Shown: positions 25,601-34,057, counted from the first letter of the stretch. The stretch is DNA of 64,000 nt from JBBQWR01 sp038210495 (GCA_038210495.1 JBBQWR010000017.1:1-64000); one strand, 5' to 3'. Notes: generated by a model from the sequence alone, not told the origin. Numbers and translations are program-made.

Positions 25601-27476
25601 CCACGATCGTGGGCGGATTGTTGATCGCCGTCGCCACGACCGAGGTCGTGTTGTCGCTCGCCGAGTTGGTTCCATCGGACAGAGCCAACGTGAAGGCGGT
25701 CGTTACGGTCGAACCGGGCAGGACTTGATGATTCGTCGGAGCGAAAACAAGTCCTTGAACAGCGGCCTCCACTTGCGCGCGAGTTCCGCTGTAAGAGTAC
25801 GTGCTCCCCGCGACGTTGCTTGTCCAGCCGCTAAGCGAGCCCGGCGTGAACCGGCCGTTGGCGGCGTTGTCGAGCGTCACCGTGATCGAAGCGGGTTCAC
25901 TCGACAAATCGGAATCTGAAATTGTCACGCCACTAAATGGCGAAATGGTCGCGTTGTCGTTGACGGCTTGATTGGCGGCCGCGCCGGAGATCGTCGGCGC
26001 ATTGTTCACGGCCGTGGCGATGACGGTCGTCGTGTTATTGGTCACGGCAGGCGCGACACTATCGTCGGCGCTGATCGTGAACGTGGTCGTAACGGTTCCG
26101 CCGGGGGCGACCTTATGGTTCGTGGGAGCGAATACCAAGCCCTGCAGAGCCGTGGTGGCAGCCGCGGCATCGCCGCTGAAGCTGTATGTGCCGGCGGCGA
26201 CATCGACGGTCCAGCCGGTCGTCGATCCGGCGATGAACTGGCCATTGGCGGCGTTGTCGAGCGTCACGATGACTGTCAACGTCGGGTTGGTCGTGGCGGT
26301 GTCGCCGATCGTGACGCCCGAAAAGGGTGTTTTCGACGTGTCGTCGGTCGTCGTTTGTCCGGCCATCGCGCCGGTGATGGTCGGCGGGGTATCGACGGTG
26401 ATCGCCGAGCTTGCGCTGGCGGAACTGAAAGCCGTCGATCCGCCGCTCGTCGTCGCGTCGGCCGAAGAGCCCTCGGCGCCGCTCGTTTGATCCCAAGCCT
26501 GAAACGTGATGGCAGGCGAGACCGTGCCAATGAAATTCGTGTTCGGGACGAACCGGATATACGTGCCCGCAGCAGCCGTTAACAGGGTGGCTGAGTTGGT
26601 CGACACGGCGCCGAAGTTTTGCCAGGAGCCGCTGTTGCCGCCGTCGGTCGAAAATTGCCAAGTCCCATGGGTCGAATCGAGCGCCGTGACCGCGATCCCG
26701 ACCGAATTGCCATTGGCGTCGCTGGTTTGCCCCGAGATCAACGCGGAGACGAGCGTGCCGCCATTGGTCGTGGCGTTTTCGGCGATCGAAGTGAACGGAT
26801 TGGCGCCGCTGAGGACCGGCGCGTCGTTGACCAAGATGCTGGCGTTGGCGTTGGCCGTGCTGAAGGCGGTTGTGCCGCCGTTTACGGCCGCGATTCCGGT
26901 ATTGCCCGCCGTGCCCGTGGTTTGATCCCAGGCCTGGAACGTAATCGAGGCGGAGCCCGAGTAGCCGGCCGTGGGCACGAATCGAATCAGCGTGTTGGCG
27001 TCGGCGGCCAACAGTTGGGCATTGGCGACGTTGGGGTTGCCGAAATTTTGCCAAGCGCCGCTGTTGCCGCCGTTGATGGAATACTGCCAAACGCCGTGGG
27101 TGTTATCGACGTGTGTGACGGCCACGCCCGATTTGGCGCCCGCGTCGCCGTCGGTGATCTTTCCCGCCACGATGGTCGAGACGAGCGTGCCATTGTTACT
27201 GGCGCTGCTGACGTTTTTGGCGACCGAGGCCAGATTATTGGCGCCCGAGAGGATGGGGGCCACATTGAGCACCCGCCGCTCCTCGAGCCGCCCGACTTCG
27301 AGCGGAACATAGGAGTCTTCGCGAAGCCGGCGATGGTGCTCGGTTTCCAATCGCCGCTTGCGCTGGGTCGAGGCGGATTTGTTCGTTCGCATGAGGGAGC
27401 CAGAGCCTTCCGCTTGCTCGACCTTTGTCTCCGGACTTAGGCCCAGCAGCGACTTGAACCAGTGGCGCGATCCCAT
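19656..27476 (-). CDS. Giant cell-surface protein with cadherin-like/Ig-like tandem repeats
   Basis: About 2606 aa from ATG 27476, which has ggag eight bases upstream; the frame extends to a GTG at 27509. The N-terminal LEVGRLEERRVLNVAP resembles the LEPR-XLL signature of planctomycete secreted proteins. Two repeat types follow. Type A (about 7 copies) opens NDAPVLSGAN and contains WQYSTDGGxxW and FRAWD-like segments. Type B (about 8 copies) opens NNPPTIxGxxAxQxVNDN and continues PFSGVTISD, ANGQFT and GLVFxPTxHQ. A final cadherin-type domain (GTFKIDPTTGVLSV) precedes a Pro/Ser linker and a C-terminal hydrophobic helix (VVAAATGAAAGVVL) with an Arg/Lys-rich tail, so the C-terminus may be membrane anchored. 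Repeats are also similar at DNA level. Likely an adhesin or envelope fibre. Confidence 0.88.
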   Translation of the reverse strand: MGSRHWFKSLLGLSPETKVEQAEGSGSLMRTNKSASTQRKRRLETEHHRRLREDSYVPLEVGRLEERRVLNVAPILSGANNLASVAKNVSSASNNGTLVSTIVAGKITDGDAGAKSGVAVTHVDNTHGVWQYSINGGNSGAWQNFGNPNVANAQLLAADANTLIRFVPTAGYSGSASITFQAWDQTTGTAGNTGIAAVNGGTTAFSTANANASILVNDAPVLSGANPFTSIAENATTNGGTLVSALISGQTSDANGNSVGIAVTALDSTHGTWQFSTDGGNSGSWQNFGAVSTNSATLLTAAAGTYIRFVPNTNFIGTVSPAITFQAWDQTSGAEGSSADATTSGGSTAFSSASASSAITVDTPPTITGAMAGQTTTDDTSKTPFSGVTIGDTATTNPTLTVIVTLDNAANGQFIAGSTTGWTVDVAAGTYSFSGDAAAATTALQGLVFAPTNHKVAPGGTVTTTFTISADDSVAPAVTNNTTTVIATAVNNAPTISGAAANQAVNDNATISPFSGVTISDSDLSSEPASITVTLDNAANGRFTPGSLSGWTSNVAGSTYSYSGTRAQVEAAVQGLVFAPTNHQVLPGSTVTTAFTLALSDGTNSASDNTTSVVATAINNPPTIVGATAGQTVNDNATRSPFSGVTFSDADIATEPASVTVTLDQPANGQFTSASTSAAGWTTVDTAGGIYTFSGTRAQAQAALQGLVFTPTNHQVNPGSTVTTQFTIDLTDGANSASNSATTVIATAVNNPPTIVGATANQAINDNATISPFSGVTISDADLSSEPATITITLSQAANGRFSSASTSAAGWTTVNTATGVYTFTGTRAEAEAALQGLVFAPTNHQVVPGSTVTTQFTIALTDGSNSTSNNTTTVVATAVNNPPTISGTVANQAVNDNATIKPFSGATISDPDNASEPVTFTIALDTPANGQFTSATTNPANGWTTVNVAGGIYTFTGTRAAAQTALAALVFVPTAHEGVPGSTFTTTFVLQLTDGANSASDNTTSVVATAVNNPPTIQGTVANQAVNDNATLKPFNGVTFADPDDSAEPVSFTVTIDHPLNGHFTPASVSGAGWTANPVLGTYTFSGTRAQAQTAIDGMVFQPGFALGPPGSSTTTHFTIALTDGANSANDSTTSVIATATNSAPVLSGGNDFTAILQNPTTNNGNLVSDLVAGQISNANGQSPEGIAVTLVDNTQGTWQYSTTSGATWLPFVVLGDGPSDTQARLLAANPQTRVRFVPSQPGVVSNSFQFRAWDQFTGVNGGTADTTSNGGSTAFSTAKAFSNILVNDAPVLTGANDLAPITENPISNPGTLVSALVAGKSSDVNGNSLGVAVTAADNTNGIWQFSTDGGTNWNAIGSPSQSAALLLTPSTLVRFAPNTNFFATVSPGLTFRAWDRVTGSAGAMVDLTVANSTGGTTSYSTGQFSSAILVEAPPTISGATTTNINDQQTTHPFGGVTIGDPNAPAEMFTVTFTESATANGVLSNLGGFTTAGGGVYTLSGTAAAATTALNGIVFTPTLHQATPGNAVTTDFSLTVSDPVVSATDANTHVVVAASNTAPTLAGASNFPAIQQNPTSNNGVLVSTLIAGNVSDPDIGQTEGIAITQADNTSGVWQFSIDGGGSWNAVGAVSDTQALLLTGNANTRVRFVPNGVFSGLVSPGISFRAWDGFTGSPTGIADTTTNGGSTAFSTAHASSSILVNDAPVLSGANNLTTIVENPPSNVGTAVSALIAGQATDPNGNPLGIAVTAVNNTNGVWQYSTDSGANWTNFGSVSANSARLLSADVTTFVRFVPNNNFFGLVSPGITFSAWDHSTGSAGGTADLTAVGSTGGTAAFSTASASAAIRVNAPPTITGAVAGQTTGDNASIQPFAAVTVGDQNTPAETLTVTVVIGNPANGQFTAASLAGWSTVTPGSIYSFSGTAPASTLALRSLVFVPTLHQVVVGSSVTTGFTIAAGNGINPAISDSTTTIVATAVNDAPTLNSTTGGALITITESPATNNGDTIATLAGTLIGDVDLNPLKGIAIIGTTVGASPTGGNGSGFWEYSTNSGATWTAIGGVSSTGALLLRGTDLVRFHPDGNNGNTATITYRAWDQTAPTAGQQGSKINVGAGGGVSPFSATSATSQAIATDVNSAPTFISATQTILVPANSPQMTAGNANGTIFGQTFTVGEVDTVKSIAYSIDPASNPGGTFKIDPTTGVLSVADATKLNYSPAPISLTIIATEHQFDAISAAAPQTQTAVVRLWQFTAAASNIKLRSTTLSYSLSYPGTQGFPGRVTWDTGVTDNITAAPGLAAPQTIGHFFATTPQRSSAAAPIPIVITVTDPQGHTATFLAQAAVPATGLGAVATPQITPPSRISLPPQTVPDPPQAIATVESASEQISDGGVGGGEASSTDQRKIVLRLVDPLGVESSGKDIPLPEDSLANLPGLFKRLPDGHYRVYLSENGKDRIVIDVVVRQGRAVDPTDESSGTADRPPTSQIEIGNPLPIAESAPVTDPAIAAPRDSGGSQRTAAAPKARVDRASDQNLQQGEPDKSPASQLREETAAPLDRGAKSADWSRWRAVVAAATGAAAGVVLSREEKTDLALQRFEGRSVSKAVRRARRLKK

Positions 27477-27551
27477 CCATTTCACTCCGTTAAGGGCCTC
27501 GCCAGCCACGCGGGAAAAGAAGGGCCAAAACGGGCCGGTTGGCGAATGTTC

Positions 27552-27581
27552 ATTATCCGGTCGCCGGTCCGATTATGTCAA
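27552..27581 (-). promoter_or_regulatory. Sigma70-type promoter for the giant surface protein
   Basis: On the minus strand TTGACA (27581-27576) is followed after 18 bases by GATAAT (27557-27552). Transcription would start near 27545, leaving a leader of about 70 nt before ATG 27476. This is the best consensus promoter seen in the window. Confidence 0.65.
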
Positions 27582-28096
27582 ATAATTTGATTGGTAAGTT
27601 AAGGGAAAAAGGGCAAATCAGCCAATTTTCGTGCCCGTTCGGGGGCCAATTCAACTCTAACGGATAGAAACCCCCCGTGCCGGCCACTTCGCCGACTTTA
27701 GCGACACGTAGTCCGCTCATCGCTTATCGACGCTTGGGCCGCAACTTCGTCAGAAGACTCACCGCCAATACGACAGGCGCCGCGGCGCTAGGCGGAGGAA
27801 TCTGCGGGATCGGAAAATTCCCCCGAGAACCGCGCACGAAATAAGCGCCCCGCGGGCGGAACTCCGCAATCCAGCGCTTACTGCCGTGCGCTGCGCCTTG
27901 GTTGGCGCCAGTTGTAGGGGCTAATCCGTCTGCAACGATTCTCACTGTAATACCGGCTAATCCGACAAATTACCGCAGACCAAATAGCGGTAGCCCACAC
28001 AGACGAAAAAATCGGTACGACCCGGGTTCACCGGATCGGCCGGACTGCAAGGCACAATCGTCACCTCAAGCAAATCTCCCCGACGTGAACGCAACC
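27582..28096. other. Intergenic region with a doubtful anchor-like remnant
   Basis: About 515 bp between divergent genes. On the minus strand a GTG-started frame (27945-27724) ends in IPPPSAAAPVVLAVSLLTKL followed by RPKRR, which recalls a degenerate PEP-CTERM anchor with Pro replacing Glu. No signal peptide or body is present, so it is either a remnant or chance. The rest is AT-richer upstream DNA with no other clear signals and no RNA gene recognised. Confidence 0.35.
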
Positions 28097-28861
28097 ATGA
28101 ACGCCATTTCCACAGCCGGACAATTTCGCTCGACGGCTCGCGCGGTCCTAGCCACAATGCTGATGGTCGGAGCATGGACCTACGGTCACACGGTGAGCGG
28201 CGACGGCATTGCAGCCGCTCAGGAATATCGTCCGCGGATGAACCGGCTCCATGGCGTAAGCCCGCTCGCCGGGGCGCCGAGCGCGCTGCGATTGGTCGAG
28301 CCGGGGCCACTGCCGACGAGCGGCCCACTGTACCAAAAGGTCGCACAGCCTGAAGAAACCTCGCCCGGCAAGCCAATCGGTCCGGCGCCCAGCGTCGACG
28401 ACACCGACGCCGGCATCAAGCCGATCGGCGTCGTAAACCTCAACATGGCTCAGCCACCGGGTGAAACGCCCCTCGATCTGGCAGCGCCCCGGTTCGCCAG
28501 GGCCGGCGTGACGTTGGCGCCGGCGTCTGAAAGTCGCAATTGGATGGAATATAGCTACTACTGGAAAGCCTCGGGCTTTTGCCATCAGCCGTTGTACTTC
28601 GAAGAGGTCAATCTCGAACGCTACGGATATCGCGTGGGAGGCTGCCTGCAACCGCTAGTCTCCGCCGCGCACTTCTTCGGCACGATTCCCCTGCTGCCCT
28701 ACAAGATGGTCGTGCATCCGCCGAGCGAATGCGTCTACACGCTGGGCTACTACCGCCCCGGCAGCCCGGCCTATCTGCAACACGAGAGATTTCAGCTGCG
28801 AGCGGATGCAGGCGCCGCGGAGACGGCGGCCGTGATCGGCACGATTTTACTGTTGCGATAG
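28097..28861 (+). CDS. Conserved secreted planctomycete protein, unknown function
   Basis: 254 aa from ATG 28097, chosen because a signal peptide follows at once (TARAVLATMLMVGAWTYGHT). The frame is open further upstream but without protein-like composition. After a Pro-rich spacer, the C-terminal half contains a compact block with the motifs NWMEYSYYWKASGFCHQPLY, FEEVNLERYGYRVGGCLQPL, FFGTIPLLPYKM and ECVYTLGYYRPG. This block looks like a recurring planctomycete domain; its two Cys residues could form a disulfide. No catalytic motif is visible. Confidence 0.75.
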   Translation: MNAISTAGQFRSTARAVLATMLMVGAWTYGHTVSGDGIAAAQEYRPRMNRLHGVSPLAGAPSALRLVEPGPLPTSGPLYQKVAQPEETSPGKPIGPAPSVDDTDAGIKPIGVVNLNMAQPPGETPLDLAAPRFARAGVTLAPASESRNWMEYSYYWKASGFCHQPLYFEEVNLERYGYRVGGCLQPLVSAAHFFGTIPLLPYKMVVHPPSECVYTLGYYRPGSPAYLQHERFQLRADAGAAETAAVIGTILLLR

Positions 28862-29087
28862 GCGGGCGCTGCAGTGGGGATCCGCGCACGACGCCGCCGT
28901 TAGAGCCGCGCGCGAAGTAAGCGGGGGACGGGTCGAAATTAACTATCCACCGTTTACATCGTGCCCGGCTCTATTCGAGATATCCTCCCGTCCGGCCGCC
29001 TAACCGCCGTAGCACAACCCGCCAATCTCCGCTAAACTACCCAGCCATAGTCGGGTACTAAGTTGAGCGCAGGGAGGCGTTTGTCTT

Positions 29088-30434
29088 ATGGCGCCAAAGC
29101 CATTTCGTTTCGTGCAGGCCTCGGATTTTCATCTCGAGACGCCGCCTCACGGTTTTTCCGGCGCGCCGGACCACCTCGTTGAGCTGCTCGTCGAATCGGC
29201 TTATCGCTCCGCGGCGCACGTTTTCGACATCGCCATTGCCGAGGATGTTGACTTTCTGCTGCTCGTCGGCAATTTGGTCGATCCCCATCTGGCGGGCCCG
29301 CGAGGACTCGCGTTTTTGCAGTCGCAATTCGAGCGACTCGCCGAGCGTCACATAGCCATTTATTGGGCCACGACAAGCTTGGATGGGCGGCACGATTGGC
29401 CGCCGGAACTTCGCTGGCCGGAAAACTTGCACTTGTTTCCGGCCCACCAAGTTGGTCGGCGCGATCACGTTCGTCGCGGCGACCCGATCTGTCAAATCGC
29501 CGGCTGCGGGCTGGATCGTGCGATCGATAACGGGCATGTGCCGGCGTCGAGCGTGACGCTCGCCGATTTCACGCCGCCGGTCGTTAGTCCGGTGAATTCT
29601 AACAACGCCAGTTTTTCCATCGCCGTCGTGCCAGATCAATTCGATACTCGCGCGATCGCCGAAGCGCCGGTTCACTATTGGGCTATGGGGGGGCGAATTA
29701 GCACTTCGACGCCGCTCTCTTTGTCGTTACCTCCTCGGGTCGCCCATTATGCGGGCAGCCCACAAGGCCGATGTCCCGCCGACATCGGGCCTCATGGATG
29801 CACGCTGGTGCAAGTGGACGAGCGCGGCGTGGCCCGGCTTACAGCAAAGTCGACAGACACGATTCGCTGGCATCAACTGCGGCTCGACGTCACCGGCGAG
29901 ATGCAGCGAGACGACATGGAACTAGCGATGCACGAACAGATCCTGGCCGTGATCGCAGCGGCGCCCGATCGAGCGCATTTCGTCAGTTGGACGATCGGCG
30001 GCGAAGGCGCCTTGCTGAGACGAGCCCACGCCCAGTCGCTGGCGGCCGACCTGTCCGCGGCGCTGCAAAAGGAATTCGGCTTCCGTCCCATGCCCGCCTG
30101 GACCGTCTCGATTCAAATCGACTCTCCGAGTCCGCCCAGCGACTGGTTCGAGCAGGACACATTGCTCGGCGAATATCTTCGAGCCGCGAAACAACACGAA
30201 CTCATGGGCGGCGACTCGTTGAATCTGGCCTGGTTTATTCCCGAACGATTGCAGGGCGGGGCATTGGCGGCCCAATTGACGGTAACCGATTCCGCGCGTC
30301 GCTCGGCGGTCGTTCGAGAGGCGGCCGCGCTGGGCGCTGCCCTGTTGCACCCCGACGAATCGTACTCGGATGGCGCCTTTCATGAACCTGCCGGTCATGT
30401 GGCAATTGCCGGATCAAAGGAATTCTCGTCATGA
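29088..30434 (+). CDS. Calcineurin-like phosphoesterase-fold protein with degenerate active site (SbcD/YhaO-like)
   Basis: 448 aa; ATG 29088, stop overlapping the next start as ATGA (30431-30434). The N-terminus fits the SbcD/Mre11/YhaO fold: VQASDFHLE keeps D13 and H15. The following metal motifs are eroded: GDxxD is GNLVD (61-65), the GNHD position reads LDGRHDW (98-104), the expected His before the fourth motif is absent in SFSIAVVPDQFD, and GHxH is GGR (201-203). Most two-metal ligands are therefore missing and nuclease activity is doubtful. The tail holds the usual capping domain (HYAGSPQGRCPADIGPHGC onward). It probably serves as a structural partner of the adjacent SMC-like ATPase. Confidence 0.85.
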   Translation: MAPKPFRFVQASDFHLETPPHGFSGAPDHLVELLVESAYRSAAHVFDIAIAEDVDFLLLVGNLVDPHLAGPRGLAFLQSQFERLAERHIAIYWATTSLDGRHDWPPELRWPENLHLFPAHQVGRRDHVRRGDPICQIAGCGLDRAIDNGHVPASSVTLADFTPPVVSPVNSNNASFSIAVVPDQFDTRAIAEAPVHYWAMGGRISTSTPLSLSLPPRVAHYAGSPQGRCPADIGPHGCTLVQVDERGVARLTAKSTDTIRWHQLRLDVTGEMQRDDMELAMHEQILAVIAAAPDRAHFVSWTIGGEGALLRRAHAQSLAADLSAALQKEFGFRPMPAWTVSIQIDSPSPPSDWFEQDTLLGEYLRAAKQHELMGGDSLNLAWFIPERLQGGALAAQLTVTDSARRSAVVREAAALGAALLHPDESYSDGAFHEPAGHVAIAGSKEFSS

Positions 30435-33400
30435 AATTTACCGATCTACGAATCGAAGGATTCGGAATCTGGACAGGGCTGGAACTGCCAGCGCTGTCCA
30501 GCGGTCTGAACGTGTACTACGGACCGAACGAGGCCGGCAAGACGACGATCCTCGAATTCACTCGGGGCATGCTCTACGGCTTCACGCCAGATCGCCGCAG
30601 CCGCTATTTGCCGCCCCTGCGATCATCGCTCGGCGGTGGGACATTGGGAATCCAGACGGCCGGCGGCGGATATCGAATCACCCGCATGGACCGGTCAGAA
30701 TTTCCGCTGGGAGACGTTTCGCTTGTCGGCCCCCACGGAACGACGGATAGCGAGGCGCAACTGCGCGAATTGTTGGGCGAGGTCGACGAGCCAATTTTTC
30801 GAAATGTGTTCGCGGTGGGGCTCGACGAACTGCAAGCAATTCGTTCGCTCGACGGGGCGTCGGCGGCCCGGCTGCTCTACGATTTGTCCACCGGCCTCGA
30901 TCGAGTCTCGCTGGCCGATGTCAGCCGTGAACTGGAGACCTCTCGCTCTCGTCTGCTGGCGACCGATGAGCGACCATCGCAAATCACCGATCTGATCACG
31001 CAGCGCGACAAGTTGACGGCCGAGTTGGATGAGTTGGGCACGTTGACCCGCCGGCACTGGCATCTGGCCGGTGACCGCGAGAGATTGGCCGAGGCCATCG
31101 CCCGAGCGGAAGCCGAACTCACTGATATCGAACGACAATCGAAGCTCGTCGAACTAGCGATCGCGGTGGCCGACCGTTGGCAAGCGCGAGCGGCGCTCAA
31201 CGAGCAATTGGCGACGCACTTGCCATCCGGCGCATTTCCGCCGGATGCGATTGCTCGGATGCAGCAGATCAAGTCGCGCCGCGCCGCGGCGGAATTGCGC
31301 CTCAAGAAAATCGTCCGCCGCCGGCGCAGGCTCCGCGACGAGATCGCGGCGATCGAGATCAATGAATCGCTCTGGAAACATGCTCCGCGGATTCAGGCCC
31401 TGGCCGAGAACGAGGCTTGGATCGGCACGGCCGAGCAACAGGTTCGCGATGCGCAGGCCGCAGTCGACGAGTTGGAAGCTCTGCATAAAGCCAACGGCCA
31501 TGTGGCGACAAACGGCGGTGGGCCAATCAACGCTGTGCCGTCGCCGACGGCAAAAACCGCGGATTCCAAGTCGGATAAACTATTGGCCGCCACATCGCGC
31601 GAAGCGGCGTCGGCCCATGTGGCTCACCGCACGCTCGTCGCCCTGCGCAAGCCGGCTGTGGAACTGCGCCGCGCTACTCGGGCCGCGAAAGCCGAGCGGG
31701 TCGCCATTGTGCAGGCCCAGGCTCAAGCCAAGGGCCAGCTCGCCGATCTTGAAAAGTCACTGGCCGACTCTGGCCAAACCGATCTCAAAGCGGCCGTCGA
31801 GAAGACCGGCGAACAGGCGGCTCTGCTTCGCCGCCGCGTGCAGCTCGAAGACCGGTTGGACCGCATGTCCCGACATCGGGCCGACCTCGAAGAGCAATCG
31901 CACGAACTGCTCGAAAAACAGATATTGCCGACCTGGATTTTGGCGTCGCTGGGCGGTGTCTTTGTCCTGGGTGTGTTGATGCTCTTGGCCGGTTTGTTCT
32001 TGCCATCGGTCCCGGGCGGTTGGCCGCTGGCGCTGTTGGGGCTATTGGCCTTCGGCGCGGCTGCGGCGGCCAAATGGTTTTTGGAAAACGCCGTGGCTCA
32101 AAACCTGGAAGCCACTCGCAAACAACTCACGCTGCTCGACGCCCAAACGCAACAAGCCAATAATGAACGCGACGCGCTGGATGCCGAATTGCCGGCCGGC
32201 GGAGGTTCGCTCACTTCCCGGTTGCAAACGGCCGAAGCGGCGCTCGCCAAGCTCGAACAGCTCATGCCGCTCGAAGCCCAACGCGGCGCCGCCGATCAAA
32301 CCGTGCAATCGGCCGACCATCGGGCCACTCAAGCTCGCGATACCTTGAAGGCCGCGCATCGTCGCTGGCAGGCCGCCCTCGTGGCCGCCGGATTGTCGCC
32401 CAAGTTCACGCCATCCCAGATCGCGCAGCTCATTCGCCACCATTCCGGTCGCGCCAAGTCCGAACAGCAATTGCGCGAAGCACGCGAGGAGCGAGACAAA
32501 CGCATTCGCGAACTGACATCTCTCACCAGCCGGATCGAACCGCTGTTTCTCGATGCGGGCGTTAAACCCGATAGCCCGCGGGCGAGCGAGCAACTTCGCC
32601 AATTGCGCCGACTGGTCACCGAGCAAGAATCGCTAATCGGCAAGCGAGACGGCCTGGTCAAGAAACAGCGGCACTATCGTCGGTTGAAGATCAAGACGGC
32701 CCGCGCACTGCGACGTTTGGAGCGCCATCGGCTGGGACTGCTCCGATTTGCTCAAGTCGTCGACGAGGCCGAGTTCGTCCGCCGCGCGACCGAGCGTGCC
32801 CAACTCGACGAGTTGCATCGCCGGCGCGAACTGCTTGACCGAGAAGTCGCCACGGCCTGCGCGGGCGTATGCAGCGAAGCCGACGTGTCGCTGCTGCTAG
32901 CGCCTGCCGCCCGGCAGCATCTGTCCGAGCAGCGAACGCAAATGTCGCAGCGATTGCACGGCGCCAGAGCCACGCTCGGCAGTCTATTCGAGCAGCGAGG
33001 TCAATTCAATGAACAGCTCAAGCATCTCTCCGACGATGGACGCATCGGCCGGCGTCGACTGGAACTGGGCATCGTCCAACAGCGTTTGGCCGAAGCGATC
33101 CATAACTGGCAAGTGCTCGCGGTCACCGGCAGCTTGTTGCATTCGATTCGGCTGCATTACGAGCGCGAGCGCCAGCCGGAGACGCTCCGCGAGGCGTCGG
33201 TGTATCTTTCGCGACTGACGGCCGGCCGCTACACGCGAGTCTGGACGCCGATGGAAGAAGATATCTTGCGGGTCGACGACGCCAGCGGCGCGACGCTGCC
33301 GGTCGAGGTGCTCAGCCGGGGCACGCGAGAGCAATTGTTCCTCAGTTTGCGACTAGCGCTTGCCAATTCATACGGTAAGCGTGGAGCGACGATGCCGCTG

Positions 33401-34057
33401 GTGCTAGACGACGTGCTGGTCAACTTCGACGAAGACCGAGCGAAGTTGGCCGCCGAAACGCTTTGCGACTTCGCGGCGGCCGGGCATCAAATGCTGCTGT
33501 TCACCTGCCACGAGCACTTGGCGGCAATGTTCAAGCGACTGGGCGCCGATGTCCGCCGTCTGCCTAGCAACAGTGATCTGGGCGATTTGCCAGAGCCCCA
33601 ATGGACGGCGCCGTTGCAGTTGCCTCCCGAGGCACAAGAATTCGAACCGCCCCGTCGCCGCAAGCCGCGAGCGACAAAACCTCCGATGGCGGAGCCGGCG
33701 ATCGTCGAATTCGATCCGCCCGTGCTTATCGAACAGGAAGAGCCGATCTATGTCGCGCCGCCCGACGCCACTCCAGTGACCACGGTGATCAGCCCCCCGC
33801 TGGCGGTCAAATTCCCTGAGCCTTTCCCGGCGGCGGAACCGATCGTGGCCGATTTGCTTCCGCCCGAACCGGTGGAACTCGCGCCGCGCCGCGCGTTGGC
33901 CCGGCGTCATCGAGCCGACCTTCCGCACCGCCGCGCCGCGATGCGCGGGATGCGGCATCGTTGGTCGGCGGAAGAATTCGACGGCGAACTCGAAGACCGC
34001 GTTGCCACGCCGCCGCAACGGACCGACGACGATCAAACCGCCAGTTATGAAATATAA
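30431..34057 (+). CDS. SMC/Rad50-like ATPase with transmembrane hairpin (SbcC/YhaN-like)
   Basis: 1208 aa; the ATG overlaps the stop of the previous gene by four bases. The N-terminus MKFTDLRIEGFGIWTGLELP and Walker A GPNEAGKTT (31-39) are typical of YhaN/AAA_27 proteins. Long coiled coils (about 185-500 and 555-880) are interrupted by two hydrophobic segments (about 501-522, ILASLGGVFVLGVLMLLAGL; and 531-549), placing the hinge region at the membrane. The C-terminal ATPase half has the signature LSRGTREQLFLSLRLA (about 960) and Walker B MPLVLDDVLVNFDE (about 990). A Pro/Glu-rich tail of roughly 150 residues follows, ending in RTDDDQTASYEI. With the coupled upstream gene it forms a membrane-anchored SbcDC-like complex; its DNA or envelope substrate is unknown. 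Confidence 0.88.
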   Translation: MKFTDLRIEGFGIWTGLELPALSSGLNVYYGPNEAGKTTILEFTRGMLYGFTPDRRSRYLPPLRSSLGGGTLGIQTAGGGYRITRMDRSEFPLGDVSLVGPHGTTDSEAQLRELLGEVDEPIFRNVFAVGLDELQAIRSLDGASAARLLYDLSTGLDRVSLADVSRELETSRSRLLATDERPSQITDLITQRDKLTAELDELGTLTRRHWHLAGDRERLAEAIARAEAELTDIERQSKLVELAIAVADRWQARAALNEQLATHLPSGAFPPDAIARMQQIKSRRAAAELRLKKIVRRRRRLRDEIAAIEINESLWKHAPRIQALAENEAWIGTAEQQVRDAQAAVDELEALHKANGHVATNGGGPINAVPSPTAKTADSKSDKLLAATSREAASAHVAHRTLVALRKPAVELRRATRAAKAERVAIVQAQAQAKGQLADLEKSLADSGQTDLKAAVEKTGEQAALLRRRVQLEDRLDRMSRHRADLEEQSHELLEKQILPTWILASLGGVFVLGVLMLLAGLFLPSVPGGWPLALLGLLAFGAAAAAKWFLENAVAQNLEATRKQLTLLDAQTQQANNERDALDAELPAGGGSLTSRLQTAEAALAKLEQLMPLEAQRGAADQTVQSADHRATQARDTLKAAHRRWQAALVAAGLSPKFTPSQIAQLIRHHSGRAKSEQQLREAREERDKRIRELTSLTSRIEPLFLDAGVKPDSPRASEQLRQLRRLVTEQESLIGKRDGLVKKQRHYRRLKIKTARALRRLERHRLGLLRFAQVVDEAEFVRRATERAQLDELHRRRELLDREVATACAGVCSEADVSLLLAPAARQHLSEQRTQMSQRLHGARATLGSLFEQRGQFNEQLKHLSDDGRIGRRRLELGIVQQRLAEAIHNWQVLAVTGSLLHSIRLHYERERQPETLREASVYLSRLTAGRYTRVWTPMEEDILRVDDASGATLPVEVLSRGTREQLFLSLRLALANSYGKRGATMPLVLDDVLVNFDEDRAKLAAETLCDFAAAGHQMLLFTCHEHLAAMFKRLGADVRRLPSNSDLGDLPEPQWTAPLQLPPEAQEFEPPRRRKPRATKPPMAEPAIVEFDPPVLIEQEEPIYVAPPDATPVTTVISPPLAVKFPEPFPAAEPIVADLLPPEPVELAPRRALARRHRADLPHRRAAMRGMRHRWSAEEFDGELEDRVATPPQRTDDDQTASYEI

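Noticed and set aside
19656..27476. The tandem repeats as a CRISPR array or satellite
   Set aside because: The periodicity (hundreds of bases) and codon structure are those of repeated protein domains in one open frame.
28862..29087. tRNA gene in the gap before the SbcD-like gene
   Set aside because: No T-loop GGTTCRANYCC-type box or cloverleaf could be found.
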